In this document: piece after piece, positions 1 to 5,174 of the stretch
Layout of the letters: each line of letters begins with the position of its first letter
Numbering within the stretch: the stretch's first letter is position 1
Assembly: GCA_007121375.1 (NCBI GenBank)
Contig: SKLX01000123.1
Span: 1 to 7,526, forward strand
Reading direction: 5' to 3'
From: Bacillota bacterium
GTDB lineage: Bacteria > Bacillota > Dethiobacteria > SKNC01
Length of the DNA stretch: 7,526 nt
Program-made: the position numbers and the translations under genes
The notes under the pieces: model-generated
What the model was told of the DNA's origin: nothing
What the model saw: the letters and a program-made list of their open reading frames with translations, nothing else
Databases searched by the model: none

Positions 1-562
1 CGCTACATTGGGGGCATAGATCCTGCAAAGATAACTGGAGCTGTTTCTCTGCTCCCCGGAATATTTCCTCCAGGGTAACCTCCAGGTCCGCAGTAACATC
101 AAGACCCTGCTGAGGTCTCTGGGAAGTAAAGGCCTCTTCCCGGCCTTTACCCCGGAAAGCCTGGCCAAAAAGGGTTTCAAAGAAGTCGCTAAAACCACCC
201 TTTTCTCCCAGGTCTTCAAAATCAAAAGAATGTGATCTAAAACCTTCCTGAAAACCTTCTCCACCGGGAGACCAGCCCCTTTTACCTTGCTGCTGTTGCT
301 GCTGGTGTGCAGTAAAGTCTTCACCATGTTTCCAGTTCTCCCCGTATTGATCATAAAGTTTTCTTTTTTCAGGATCGCTTAATACTTCGTAAGCCTCATT
401 AATTTTTTTAAATTCTTTTTCCGCTTCCTTCTTTTTATCTTCAGGCTGAAGGTCAGGATGGTGTTCCCTGGCCAGTTTACGATAGGCATTCCTTATTTCC
501 TTCTGAGATGCGTTACGGTCTACCCCTAAAATTTTGTAATAATCTTGAAATTTAACTCCCAT
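1..562 (-). CDS. DnaJ-family (Hsp40) co-chaperone, N-terminal part, truncated by window edge
   Basis: Only the first 187 codons are present. J-domain proteins stimulate the ATPase of DnaK (Hsp70) in the cytoplasm and deliver unfolded clients to it. Residues about 7-73 form a J domain: DYYKILGV opening, HPD motif at 35-37 (the DnaK-contact motif), and FKKINEAYEVLSDPEKR at 51-67. A Gly/Phe-rich linker follows, containing six consecutive Gln (87-92), then the start of the substrate-binding domain (LDVTADLEVTLEEIFRG, 154-170). The last visible residues read LCPQC (C183, C186) exactly where the first zinc-finger CxxC of type I DnaJ lies, so a zinc-binding form is likely and a zinc-less CbpA is less likely. 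The start is supported by AAGGGTG about 7 nt upstream. No CIRCE (HrcA) operator is visible and no grpE/dnaK lies upstream, so this may be an additional DnaJ paralogue outside the main heat-shock operon. Family is secure; orthology is not. Confidence 0.93.
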   Translation of the reverse strand, partial: MGVKFQDYYKILGVDRNASQKEIRNAYRKLAREHHPDLQPEDKKKEAEKEFKKINEAYEVLSDPEKRKLYDQYGENWKHGEDFTAHQQQQQQGKRGWSPGGEGFQEGFRSHSFDFEDLGEKGGFSDFFETLFGQAFRGKGREEAFTSQRPQQGLDVTADLEVTLEEIFRGAEKQLQLSLQDLCPQCS

Positions 563-622
563 TTATCTTCACCCTTGAGTTTTAAGATTTTACATATCGA
601 CCTTGTCTCCGTTATCATTTTC

Positions 623-651
623 ATTATAATGGATAATAAAGGCTTTATCAA
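623..651 (-). promoter_or_regulatory. Sigma-A promoter of the dnaJ-like gene
   Basis: On the minus strand a TTGATA -35 box (plus-strand 646-651, 5 of 6 consensus) is followed after exactly 17 bp by a perfect TATAAT -10 box (plus-strand 623-628). The predicted transcription start is near 616, giving a 5' leader of about 55 nt before the ATG at 562. This looks like a strong vegetative promoter; no heat-shock operator overlaps it. Confidence 0.75.
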
Positions 652-697
652 GGAAACCTGAAATCCTTAACGCCTGTAGATTTTAAGAAAAGATATA

Positions 698-718
698 AAT
701 AATCAGTTAATGATTATT
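698..718. promoter_or_regulatory. Perfect 8-bp dyad in the divergent spacer, possible operator
   Basis: AATAATCA (698-705) and TGATTATT (711-718) are perfect inverted repeats separated by the 5 bases GTTAA. The dyad lies between the two divergent transcription units, about 32 bp upstream of the proposed nfeD extended -10 and 47 bp upstream of the dnaJ -35. No T-tract follows it on either strand, so a terminator is unlikely. A regulator-binding site is plausible, but in AT-rich DNA a chance palindrome is also possible. I do not recognise it as the site of a known regulator. Confidence 0.3.
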
Positions 719-749
719 AAAAGTTAACATGTGTATATATCCCTTCCTG

Positions 750-758
750 TGTTAAAAT
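750..758 (+). promoter_or_regulatory. Candidate extended -10 promoter for the nfeD-slipin operon
   Basis: TGTTAAAAT fits the extended -10 form TG-n-TATAAT, with 5 of 6 matches in the hexamer (753-758). The sequence 17 bp upstream (TGTGTA) is a poor -35, which is tolerable with an extended -10. Transcription would begin near 765, about 46 nt before the preferred ATG at 811. Confidence 0.4.
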
Positions 759-795
759 AAACTTAGATATATCATTATTAAGAGTGCATTGCAAA

Positions 796-803
796 AGAAG
801 GTG
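796..803 (+). promoter_or_regulatory. Ribosome binding site that fixes the nfeD start at ATG 811
   Basis: AGAAGGTG lies 7 nt before ATG 811. The longer reading frame could open at GTG 784, but no Shine-Dalgarno-like sequence precedes that codon (upstream is ATCATTATTAAGA). The predicted nfeD extended -10 would also leave GTG 784 only about 20 nt of leader. ATG 811 is therefore preferred. Confidence 0.6.
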
Positions 804-810
804 TTTTTTT

Positions 811-2184
811 ATGATATTAAATAATTACTCCCCTTTCAGGCATAAGATTTCCTTTCTCAAAACTTTTTCTTTGTTTTTTATCTTATTTTTAACAGTTACA
901 ATCTTACTCAGCCCCCTCCTGCCCCTGGTCCAGGGTCAGGAAATAGAAAAAGACCCGCAAGTCATGGTTATTCATGTTAAGGATACCATTACCGCAGGAA
1001 AAGCCCAGTACCTTCAATCTAACCTAAACAGGGCCATTGAAGAGGAAATGGATGGGGTAATAATATTGTTAGATACTCCGGGAGGGCTGGTTGATGCTAC
1101 CCTGGAGATTATTAAGGACCTTCTTAATTCACCTGTGCCCGTAATTACCTATGTCTACCCCAGGGGAGCCATTGCTGCTTCAGCAGGCACTTATATACTT
1201 CTCGCCGGCCATATTGCCGTGATGGCTCCTGCTACCACATGTGGAGCAGCCATGCCTGTTGCCATGCATCCTACCGAAGGAGAAGCTCAACCTGCTGATG
1301 ATAAGACCATAAATCTCCTGGCAGGGCACATGAAAAGTACCGCCAGGGAAAGAAACAGGCCCTTAGATGTGGCGGAAAGGTTTGTAACAGAAAATCTTAG
1401 CCTGGATGCTGAAGAGGCAAAAGAAAAAGGGGTTATTGACTATATAGAAGGCAGCATACCTGAGCTTTTAAACACTTTAGACGGTAAGGACCTGCAAGTA
1501 ATGGGTGAACTTGTAGAATTAAACCTTTCAGAAGCCCGGTTAATTGAACCAGAAATGACCACCCAGGAAGTATTAATTGATTTTGTAAGCAACCCCCAGA
1601 TAGCTTTTCTCCTGTTCCTTATAGGTTTTTACGGTTTAATTTTTGGACTGAATATGCCCGGCACCTATGTGGTTGAGACCCTGGGATTATTAGCCCTGGT
1701 GCTGGCCCTTTACGGCCTGGGTATGTTTAGCACCAATGTAGTGGGTATTCTTCTTATAGTAATGGCTGTTACCTTGTTTATAGCAGAGGTTTTTACTCCT
1801 TCCTTTGGGTTTTTTACGATAGCGGGCATAATTTCCCTGGTCCTGGGGGCTCTTTTCCTGCCTTTAGAGCCTTTACTGCCCCTGGAATGGTTTAGAGCTT
1901 TTCGCCTCACCGTTTATGGTATGGCGGTAGTTACCGGTGGATTCCTTCTCCTGGTTATAACAAGGCTCTTACCCTTAAGAAACATAACTCCTTTTCACAA
2001 ACAGGAAGGGATGATAGGCTATTCTGGTGTGGTTACGGAAGAATTAAATCCCTGGGGGATGATTAAAATCCGGGGTGAATGGTGGAACGCCCGTTCCAAA
2101 AGTGGAAAAAATATTCCTTCCGGGACCCGGGTTAAAGTGGTGGAACGAGAAGGTATGACCCTCCTGGTAGAAAGGGAAGATTAA
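811..2184 (+). CDS. nfeD: NfeD family membrane-bound serine protease, long ClpP-like form
   Basis: A 457-residue membrane protein of the long NfeD (NfeD1b) class; the best studied relative is the Pyrococcus horikoshii PH1510 protease. Residues about 11-43 are a hydrophobic signal sequence. A ClpP/SppA-like protease domain follows (about 50-235): LLDTPGG (86-92), then AASAG with putative nucleophile Ser124, and Lys165 in the DDK context. The 41-residue spacing matches my recollection of the Ser97-Lys138 dyad of PH1510. About five membrane helices lie between 263 and 386. The C-terminal NfeD OB-fold occupies about 399-455 (MIGYSGVV, NPWGMIKIRGEWWNARS). The protease domain should lie outside the membrane. 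The stop is 32 bp before the slipin start, so the two genes are almost certainly one operon; known homologues cleave the C-terminal hydrophobic segment of the partner stomatin. The catalytic residues appear intact. The start is taken at ATG 811, not GTG 784, for ribosome-binding-site reasons. Confidence 0.93.
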   Translation: MILNNYSPFRHKISFLKTFSLFFILFLTVTILLSPLLPLVQGQEIEKDPQVMVIHVKDTITAGKAQYLQSNLNRAIEEEMDGVIILLDTPGGLVDATLEIIKDLLNSPVPVITYVYPRGAIAASAGTYILLAGHIAVMAPATTCGAAMPVAMHPTEGEAQPADDKTINLLAGHMKSTARERNRPLDVAERFVTENLSLDAEEAKEKGVIDYIEGSIPELLNTLDGKDLQVMGELVELNLSEARLIEPEMTTQEVLIDFVSNPQIAFLLFLIGFYGLIFGLNMPGTYVVETLGLLALVLALYGLGMFSTNVVGILLIVMAVTLFIAEVFTPSFGFFTIAGIISLVLGALFLPLEPLLPLEWFRAFRLTVYGMAVVTGGFLLLVITRLLPLRNITPFHKQEGMIGYSGVVTEELNPWGMIKIRGEWWNARSKSGKNIPSGTRVKVVEREGMTLLVERED

Positions 2185-2216
2185 TAATATATTAATTAAG
2201 AAAGGAGCTGGATTTA

Positions 2217-3062
2217 ATGAACGATTTTGGATTTTTTAACTTGTTTGGCGGAGTCATTCTACTTATTCTAATTCTTGCTTCTGCCATACATATAGTTAAG
2301 GAGTATGAGCGCCTGGTAATTTTTCGATTGGGAAGACTTATAGGGGTAAAAGGCCCTGGATTAATATTAATCATTCCTATTGTTGATAGGATTACCAGGG
2401 TTTCTCTACGTATTGTTGTTTATGATGTCCCTACCCAGGAAGTTATTACCCGGGACAATGTAACCTGTAGTGTTAACGCTGTCCTTTACTACCGGGTGGT
2501 TGATCCCAGCAAATCGGTAGTTAACGTGCAAGAGTTTCACCAGGCTACTACTCAACTGGCTCAGACTACTCTGCGAAGTGTGGTAGGGCAGGCAGAACTG
2601 GATGAACTTCTTTCTGAAAGGGATAAGCTTAATCAAACCCTTCAAAAAATAATGGATGAGTCCACAGACCCCTGGGGCATAAAAGTAACAGCTGTAGAAA
2701 TAAAAGATGTGGTTATTCCATCCAACATGCAAAGGGCTATTGCCCGGCAGGCGGAAGCAGAAAGAACCAGGAGAGCCATTGTTATACAGTCTGAGGGAGA
2801 AAAAGAAGCAGCATTACGTTTATCCCAGGCAGCAGCTATTCTTTCGGAAAACCCGGGGGCCATGTCCCTGCGGGCCCTGCGAACAGCAGTAGATGTCTCT
2901 GCTGAAAAGGGCAACACCCTTTTCTTTCCTCTTCCCATGGAATTTGGTAAAATACTTACGGATCTTTCCAGTGTTATTTCTGGAGAGCCCTCTCTAAACT
3001 TTGATGATACAAAAAAAGAAGATGAAAATTATAAAGATGAGGAAGGCCCGGGAGAAGAATAG
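2217..3062 (+). CDS. Slipin / stomatin-like SPFH-domain membrane protein
   Basis: A 281-residue protein of the stomatin/prohibitin (SPFH) superfamily, which forms membrane-anchored oligomers that organise membrane domains. One hydrophobic segment (about 11-27) anchors the N-terminus. The SPFH/PHB domain follows directly (EYERLVIFRLGRL 29-41, GPGL 46-49, VPTQEVITRDNV 71-82). The signature TTLRSVVGQAELDELLSERD (117-136) and GIKVTAVEIKDVVIPSNMQR (154-173) are typical of slipins and QmcA/YbbK-like proteins. An Ala/Glu-rich predicted coiled coil spans about 174-230, followed by a hydrophobic patch NTLFFPLPME (233-242) and a strongly acidic tail (263-281). The ATG has a near-ideal AGAAAGGAG (2199-2207) 9 nt upstream. 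It sits directly behind nfeD, the conserved gene order for slipin with long NfeD. The hydrophobic patch lies where the archaeal partner is cut by its NfeD protease, so it may be the substrate site. The acidic tail is not part of the core family. Confidence 0.95.
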   Translation: MNDFGFFNLFGGVILLILILASAIHIVKEYERLVIFRLGRLIGVKGPGLILIIPIVDRITRVSLRIVVYDVPTQEVITRDNVTCSVNAVLYYRVVDPSKSVVNVQEFHQATTQLAQTTLRSVVGQAELDELLSERDKLNQTLQKIMDESTDPWGIKVTAVEIKDVVIPSNMQRAIARQAEAERTRRAIVIQSEGEKEAALRLSQAAAILSENPGAMSLRALRTAVDVSAEKGNTLFFPLPMEFGKILTDLSSVISGEPSLNFDDTKKEDENYKDEEGPGEE

Positions 3063-3093
3063 TTATAAACAAGAAAAATTTTAAACCTGACTA

Positions 3094-3176
3094 GCCCCAG
3101 GGGACAGTTCAGTGTCTTCTCTGGCGGCCATCCTCTTCGCTCCGTGGACTCTCGAACCGTTCCCGTGGCACTGCTC
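3094..3176. repeat. GC-rich patch with inverted arms, possible remnant of a dispersed REP/MITE-like element
   Basis: By hand count about 64% of these 83 bases are G or C, in sharp contrast to the AT-rich DNA on both sides. It contains GGGACAGTTC (3101-3110) and, about 44 bp on in inverted orientation, GAACCGTTCCC (3154-3164; reverse complement GGGAACGGTTC), plus an outer CAGTG/CACTG pair (3110-3114 and 3169-3173). No open reading frame of note crosses it. It lies between the slipin stop and the shared terminator, so it would be transcribed as 3' untranslated RNA. GGGAACGGTTC-type cores recall dispersed intergenic repeats I associate with some clostridial genomes, but that is memory, not a search. 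Confidence 0.35.
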
Positions 3177-3178
3177 TA

Positions 3179-3221
3179 TAAAAAAGAGTAGCTAATTAAT
3201 TCCATTAGCTACTCTTTTTTA
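3179..3221. terminator. Bidirectional rho-independent terminator between slipin and the GNAT gene
   Basis: A perfect 18-bp inverted repeat pairs 3179-3196 with 3204-3221 around a 7-nt loop. Six A (3180-3185) form the start of the left arm and six T (3215-3220) the end of the right arm, so RNA from either strand ends its stem in a U run. On the plus strand it closes the nfeD-slipin operon about 117 bp after its stop. On the minus strand it begins about 8 nt after the GNAT stop codon. Confidence 0.88.
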
Positions 3222-3228
3222 AGTTTTA

Positions 3229-3708
3229 TTATTCCAGGTTAAGCTCCATAAACACGGCATTTCCCCGGGAAATTTCCCGGAAAGGTTTAATTTTTGAAAA
3301 CCCCAGGGATTGGTATAAGCCCAGGGCATTTTTCATGGACTCTACCATATCCAGCCACATCTTTTTATAACCAATCTTCCTGGCTTCTTCTATGGTTTTT
3401 TCCGCCATAGCCCTTCCTACTCCCTTCTGGCGAAAATCCGGGCGGACAAACATTCTTAACATTTCACAGGTTTCTTCATTAAGTTTTTTCAAAGCCACGC
3501 ACCCGGCAAGCTGATCCTCCACAAAGGCCAGGAGAATAAAACCATCAGGGGGAGCATACTCCCCCGGCAGGTTTTCTACTTCCTTTTGGAAACCTTGAAT
3601 ATCCAGGGTGTATGATAAAGAATCTGCATATTCTTTAAACAGAGTTTTAGCCTGTTCGAAGTCTTTTTCTTCTTCTGCTTTTTTTATTTTTAAGTCAATA
3701 CTGTTCAT
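3229..3708 (-). CDS. GNAT family N-acetyltransferase, substrate unknown
   Basis: A 159-residue single-domain protein of the usual GNAT length. These enzymes transfer an acetyl group from acetyl-CoA to an amine. The hallmark motif A is clear: MLRMFVRPDFRQKGVGRAMA (83-102), with the acetyl-CoA pyrophosphate loop R93-Q94-K95-G96-V97-G98. Motif B follows as ALGLYQSLGFSKI (128-140), the conserved Tyr (132) sitting where the catalytic or thiolate-protonating Tyr usually lies. FILLAFVEDQLAGCVALKKL (57-76) is the central beta-strand region, and EMLRMFV leads into strand 4. The N-terminal region is predicted helical and charged, with no membrane segment. An in-frame TAA two codons upstream makes ATG 3708 the first possible ATG. 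Its ribosome binding site (GGGAG, 3723-3727) is unusually far away, about 14 nt, and lies inside a 16-bp tandem duplication. The gene is convergent with slipin and shares its terminator. The acyl acceptor cannot be read from the sequence. Confidence 0.9.
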   Translation of the reverse strand: MNSIDLKIKKAEEEKDFEQAKTLFKEYADSLSYTLDIQGFQKEVENLPGEYAPPDGFILLAFVEDQLAGCVALKKLNEETCEMLRMFVRPDFRQKGVGRAMAEKTIEEARKIGYKKMWLDMVESMKNALGLYQSLGFSKIKPFREISRGNAVFMELNLE

Positions 3709-3721
3709 ATTAATTTAGGTC

Positions 3722-3753
3722 TCTCCCTTCAATTTATTCTCCCTTCAATTTAT
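3722..3753. repeat. Exact 16-bp tandem duplication upstream of the GNAT gene
   Basis: TCTCCCTTCAATTTAT occurs twice head to tail (3722-3737 and 3738-3753) with no mismatch. Each unit carries AAGGGAGA on the minus strand, so the only Shine-Dalgarno-like sequence of the GNAT gene is duplicated. The perfect identity suggests a recent slippage event. Confidence 0.85.
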
Positions 3754-3801
3754 TATTCCATTTCTACATATAGATATAATTTTCCTTTAATAAGGTGATG
3801 G

Positions 3802-3830
3802 AGTATGGCCCATAACTTATATTATGACAA
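3802..3830 (-). promoter_or_regulatory. Weak candidate sigma-A promoter for the GNAT gene
   Basis: On the minus strand TTGTCA (plus 3825-3830, 5 of 6) is followed after 17 bp by CATACT (plus 3802-3807, 4 of 6). It lies in the 132-bp gap after the stop of the TPR gene. No hairpin terminator with a T-tract is visible after that upstream gene, so read-through from it is the alternative source of GNAT transcript. Confidence 0.3.
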
Positions 3831-3840
3831 AACTTCAGGA

Positions 3841-4944
3841 TTAATTGTCTCCTTCTTTTTTACTTTCAAGGGCTTTCGTAATATATTTATATTTTTCCAT
3901 AACTGAAGCCTCAGGCACCCTGTATATTAAAGCTATATGCTTACTGGACACATTAATGGATTTTCTTTTCAAAAAGGTATATTCAAGTCCTGCTGCCCAG
4001 CTCATTTTATTTTCAATATGGGGTACGTCGGGGTAAACAGCCTTAATAAATTTAGTCCATAAAGCTTTTATTTCTTTAAAGGATTTATCCCTGTATTTTC
4101 CGCTTTCCTTCATGTTTTCAAAGGCGTATTGGAGCACTTCCTTCCAGATGTTGCTGTACTGGTCCAGTCCTTTGTTCCTTTCCATATACTCTTTCATGGT
4201 AACTTTTTTAAACTTGTCTTCCCATTTCACTTGATAGGGTTCCTCGGCCCCAATTCTTTTCAGGGCCAGAAGGGCCAGCTCAATATGTTCTTCTTTTGCA
4301 AAGGGACTTTTTATGAAGTGCCTCAAGACCTTTTCAGCCCTCTCATTGTGCTCCAGGAGCCCGTAAAGGAATATTACATTGGCAATCAAATCATCATCCA
4401 GTTGATAAAGGCTTTCCCTCATTTTTACCCTCACAAAGGGAGACTCAAACTTGATCTTTAACCTTTCCCTTATAGAGTCGGTTATCCCAGCATATTTAAA
4501 AGACAGCTTTATGAAGTTTAAATTACTTTGAAAAAGTACCGCATCCTGAATACTATCCAGGAGTTTTTCTGCTTCGGCTTTTAGATTGCTATCAGTCTTT
4601 TTATTTAGATATTCTCCTAAATGATCCTCGGAGCTGTCCAGGTCCGCCTCCATGCAATAATATATGCCCAGCAAATAATGAAATTCAGGGACTTCATCCA
4701 GGGGAAGGTTTTCCAGTTCCTTTTTTATTTTTTCTTTCCTCATTTCTGAGAGAAAATAAGCTATTTTATAATAGGGGGAGCTGGTTTCAGGTCCTGTTTC
4801 AACAGCCTTTCGGAAAAACTTAAATGACCTGTCATAATCCTCTAATTGGAAAAAATGTACTCCTTTATCAAAGTAGTACTGGAAATCCTTTTGAAAAGAA
4901 ACAACCTGTTTTTCCTGTTGTAAATTTTTATTATTTTTAACCAC
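3841..4944 (-). CDS. Uncharacterised TPR-repeat protein with helix-turn-helix-like C-terminus
   Basis: A 367-residue, largely helical, charged protein with no signal peptide or membrane segment, so probably cytoplasmic. A good tetratricopeptide repeat lies at about 22-55 (YYFDKGVHFFQLEDYDRSFKFFRKAV core). A second, weaker one is at about 86-118 (EFHYLLGIYYCMEADLDSSEDHLGEYL). Residues about 165-235 look like paired-helix (HEAT/TPR-like) repeats. The C-terminal segment (about 293-360) contains WAAGLEYTFL (316-325), then SSKHIALIYRVPEASVMEKYKYI (333-355). This resembles the helix-turn-helix that ends many SEC-C and TPR proteins of Firmicutes, where the form is WAAALEYL...QKELAEEYGVSxSSISRRY; no SEC-C cysteines are present here. 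TPRs mediate protein-protein contacts; a role as a peptide- or protein-responsive regulator is inference only. The GTG start (4944) is fixed by AGGAAGGTG 7 nt upstream. It has its own strong promoter and no obvious partner gene. I do not recognise a named orthologue. Confidence 0.85.
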   Translation of the reverse strand: MVKNNKNLQQEKQVVSFQKDFQYYFDKGVHFFQLEDYDRSFKFFRKAVETGPETSSPYYKIAYFLSEMRKEKIKKELENLPLDEVPEFHYLLGIYYCMEADLDSSEDHLGEYLNKKTDSNLKAEAEKLLDSIQDAVLFQSNLNFIKLSFKYAGITDSIRERLKIKFESPFVRVKMRESLYQLDDDLIANVIFLYGLLEHNERAEKVLRHFIKSPFAKEEHIELALLALKRIGAEEPYQVKWEDKFKKVTMKEYMERNKGLDQYSNIWKEVLQYAFENMKESGKYRDKSFKEIKALWTKFIKAVYPDVPHIENKMSWAAGLEYTFLKRKSINVSSKHIALIYRVPEASVMEKYKYITKALESKKEGDN

Positions 4945-4951
4945 CGTCTAA

Positions 4952-4960
4952 CACCTTCCT
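4952..4960 (-). promoter_or_regulatory. Ribosome binding site selecting the GTG start of the TPR gene
   Basis: On the minus strand AGGAAGGTG ends 7 nt before GTG 4944. There is no ATG in frame nearby with comparable support, so the non-ATG start is credible. Confidence 0.65.
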
Positions 4961-5000
4961 GATGTTGTTATAAGTTATTATGTCTACAATCTTATGTTCC

Positions 5001-5029
5001 ATTATATTCTAAAATGAAAAGAATGTGAA
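5001..5029 (-). promoter_or_regulatory. Sigma-A promoter of the TPR gene
   Basis: On the minus strand TTCACA (plus 5024-5029, 5 of 6 to TTGACA) and a perfect TATAAT (plus 5001-5006) are separated by exactly 17 bp. The start would be near 4994, giving a leader of about 50 nt. Together with the terminator at 5110-5142 this makes the TPR gene its own unit, separate from the TIM-barrel gene behind it. Confidence 0.72.
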
Positions 5030-5041
5030 CACCTCTGCCAG

Positions 5042-5059
5042 CTCGAATCGTGTCACTGC
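5042..5059. repeat. Short GC-richer motif resembling part of the 3094-3176 patch
   Basis: CTCGAATCGT (5042-5051) followed by CACTGC (5054-5059) parallels CTCGAACCGT (3151-3160) followed by CACTGC (3169-3174). The gap between the two blocks is 2 bp here and 8 bp there. Both sit in intergenic DNA just outside a transcription unit. The match is short and could be coincidence. Confidence 0.25.
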
Positions 5060-5109
5060 CTCCCGCTAACTGTTCAAATATTGTACATTATTCTGGAGAC
5101 TGCAAGAAC

Positions 5110-5142
5110 AAAAAAATACCTGTTCATTTTTTGAACAGATAT
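5110..5142 (-). terminator. Rho-independent terminator of the TIM-barrel gene
   Basis: Read on the minus strand, ATATCTGTTCA pairs with TGAACAGGTAT as an 11-bp stem with one G-U wobble around an AAAAA loop. The stem ends in a run of six further U (plus-strand A at 5110-5115). It starts about 33 nt after the stop codon at 5175. On the plus strand no T-tract follows, so it acts in one direction. Confidence 0.8.
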
Positions 5143-5174
5143 CCGGGGGGTTATATTAGTTATTTATATTATAG

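Noticed and set aside
652..680. ECF-sigma-like promoter (GGAAAC, 17 bp, TGTAGA) reading toward nfeD, as in sigma-W control of Bacillus NfeD/flotillin genes
   Set aside because: The -10 fits the sigma-W consensus poorly (4 of 6), the site overlaps the dnaJ -35 box, and the start would lie over 100 nt from ATG 811.
563..810. CIRCE (HrcA) operator next to the dnaJ-like gene
   Set aside because: No TTAGCACTC-N9-GAGTGCTAA or close variant is present; the GAGTGC at 782-787 has no matching left arm.
2406..2938. Minus-strand open frames across the slipin gene and a short plus-strand frame at 2707-2892
   Set aside because: They overlap a strongly conserved coding region, have no plausible ribosome binding sites and encode compositionally odd peptides; they are shadows.
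5116..5142. CTGTTCA-TTTTT-TGAACAG palindrome as a transcription-factor operator
   Set aside because: On the minus strand the stem extends to 11 bp and is followed by a U-run 33 nt after a stop codon, so a terminator explains it better.
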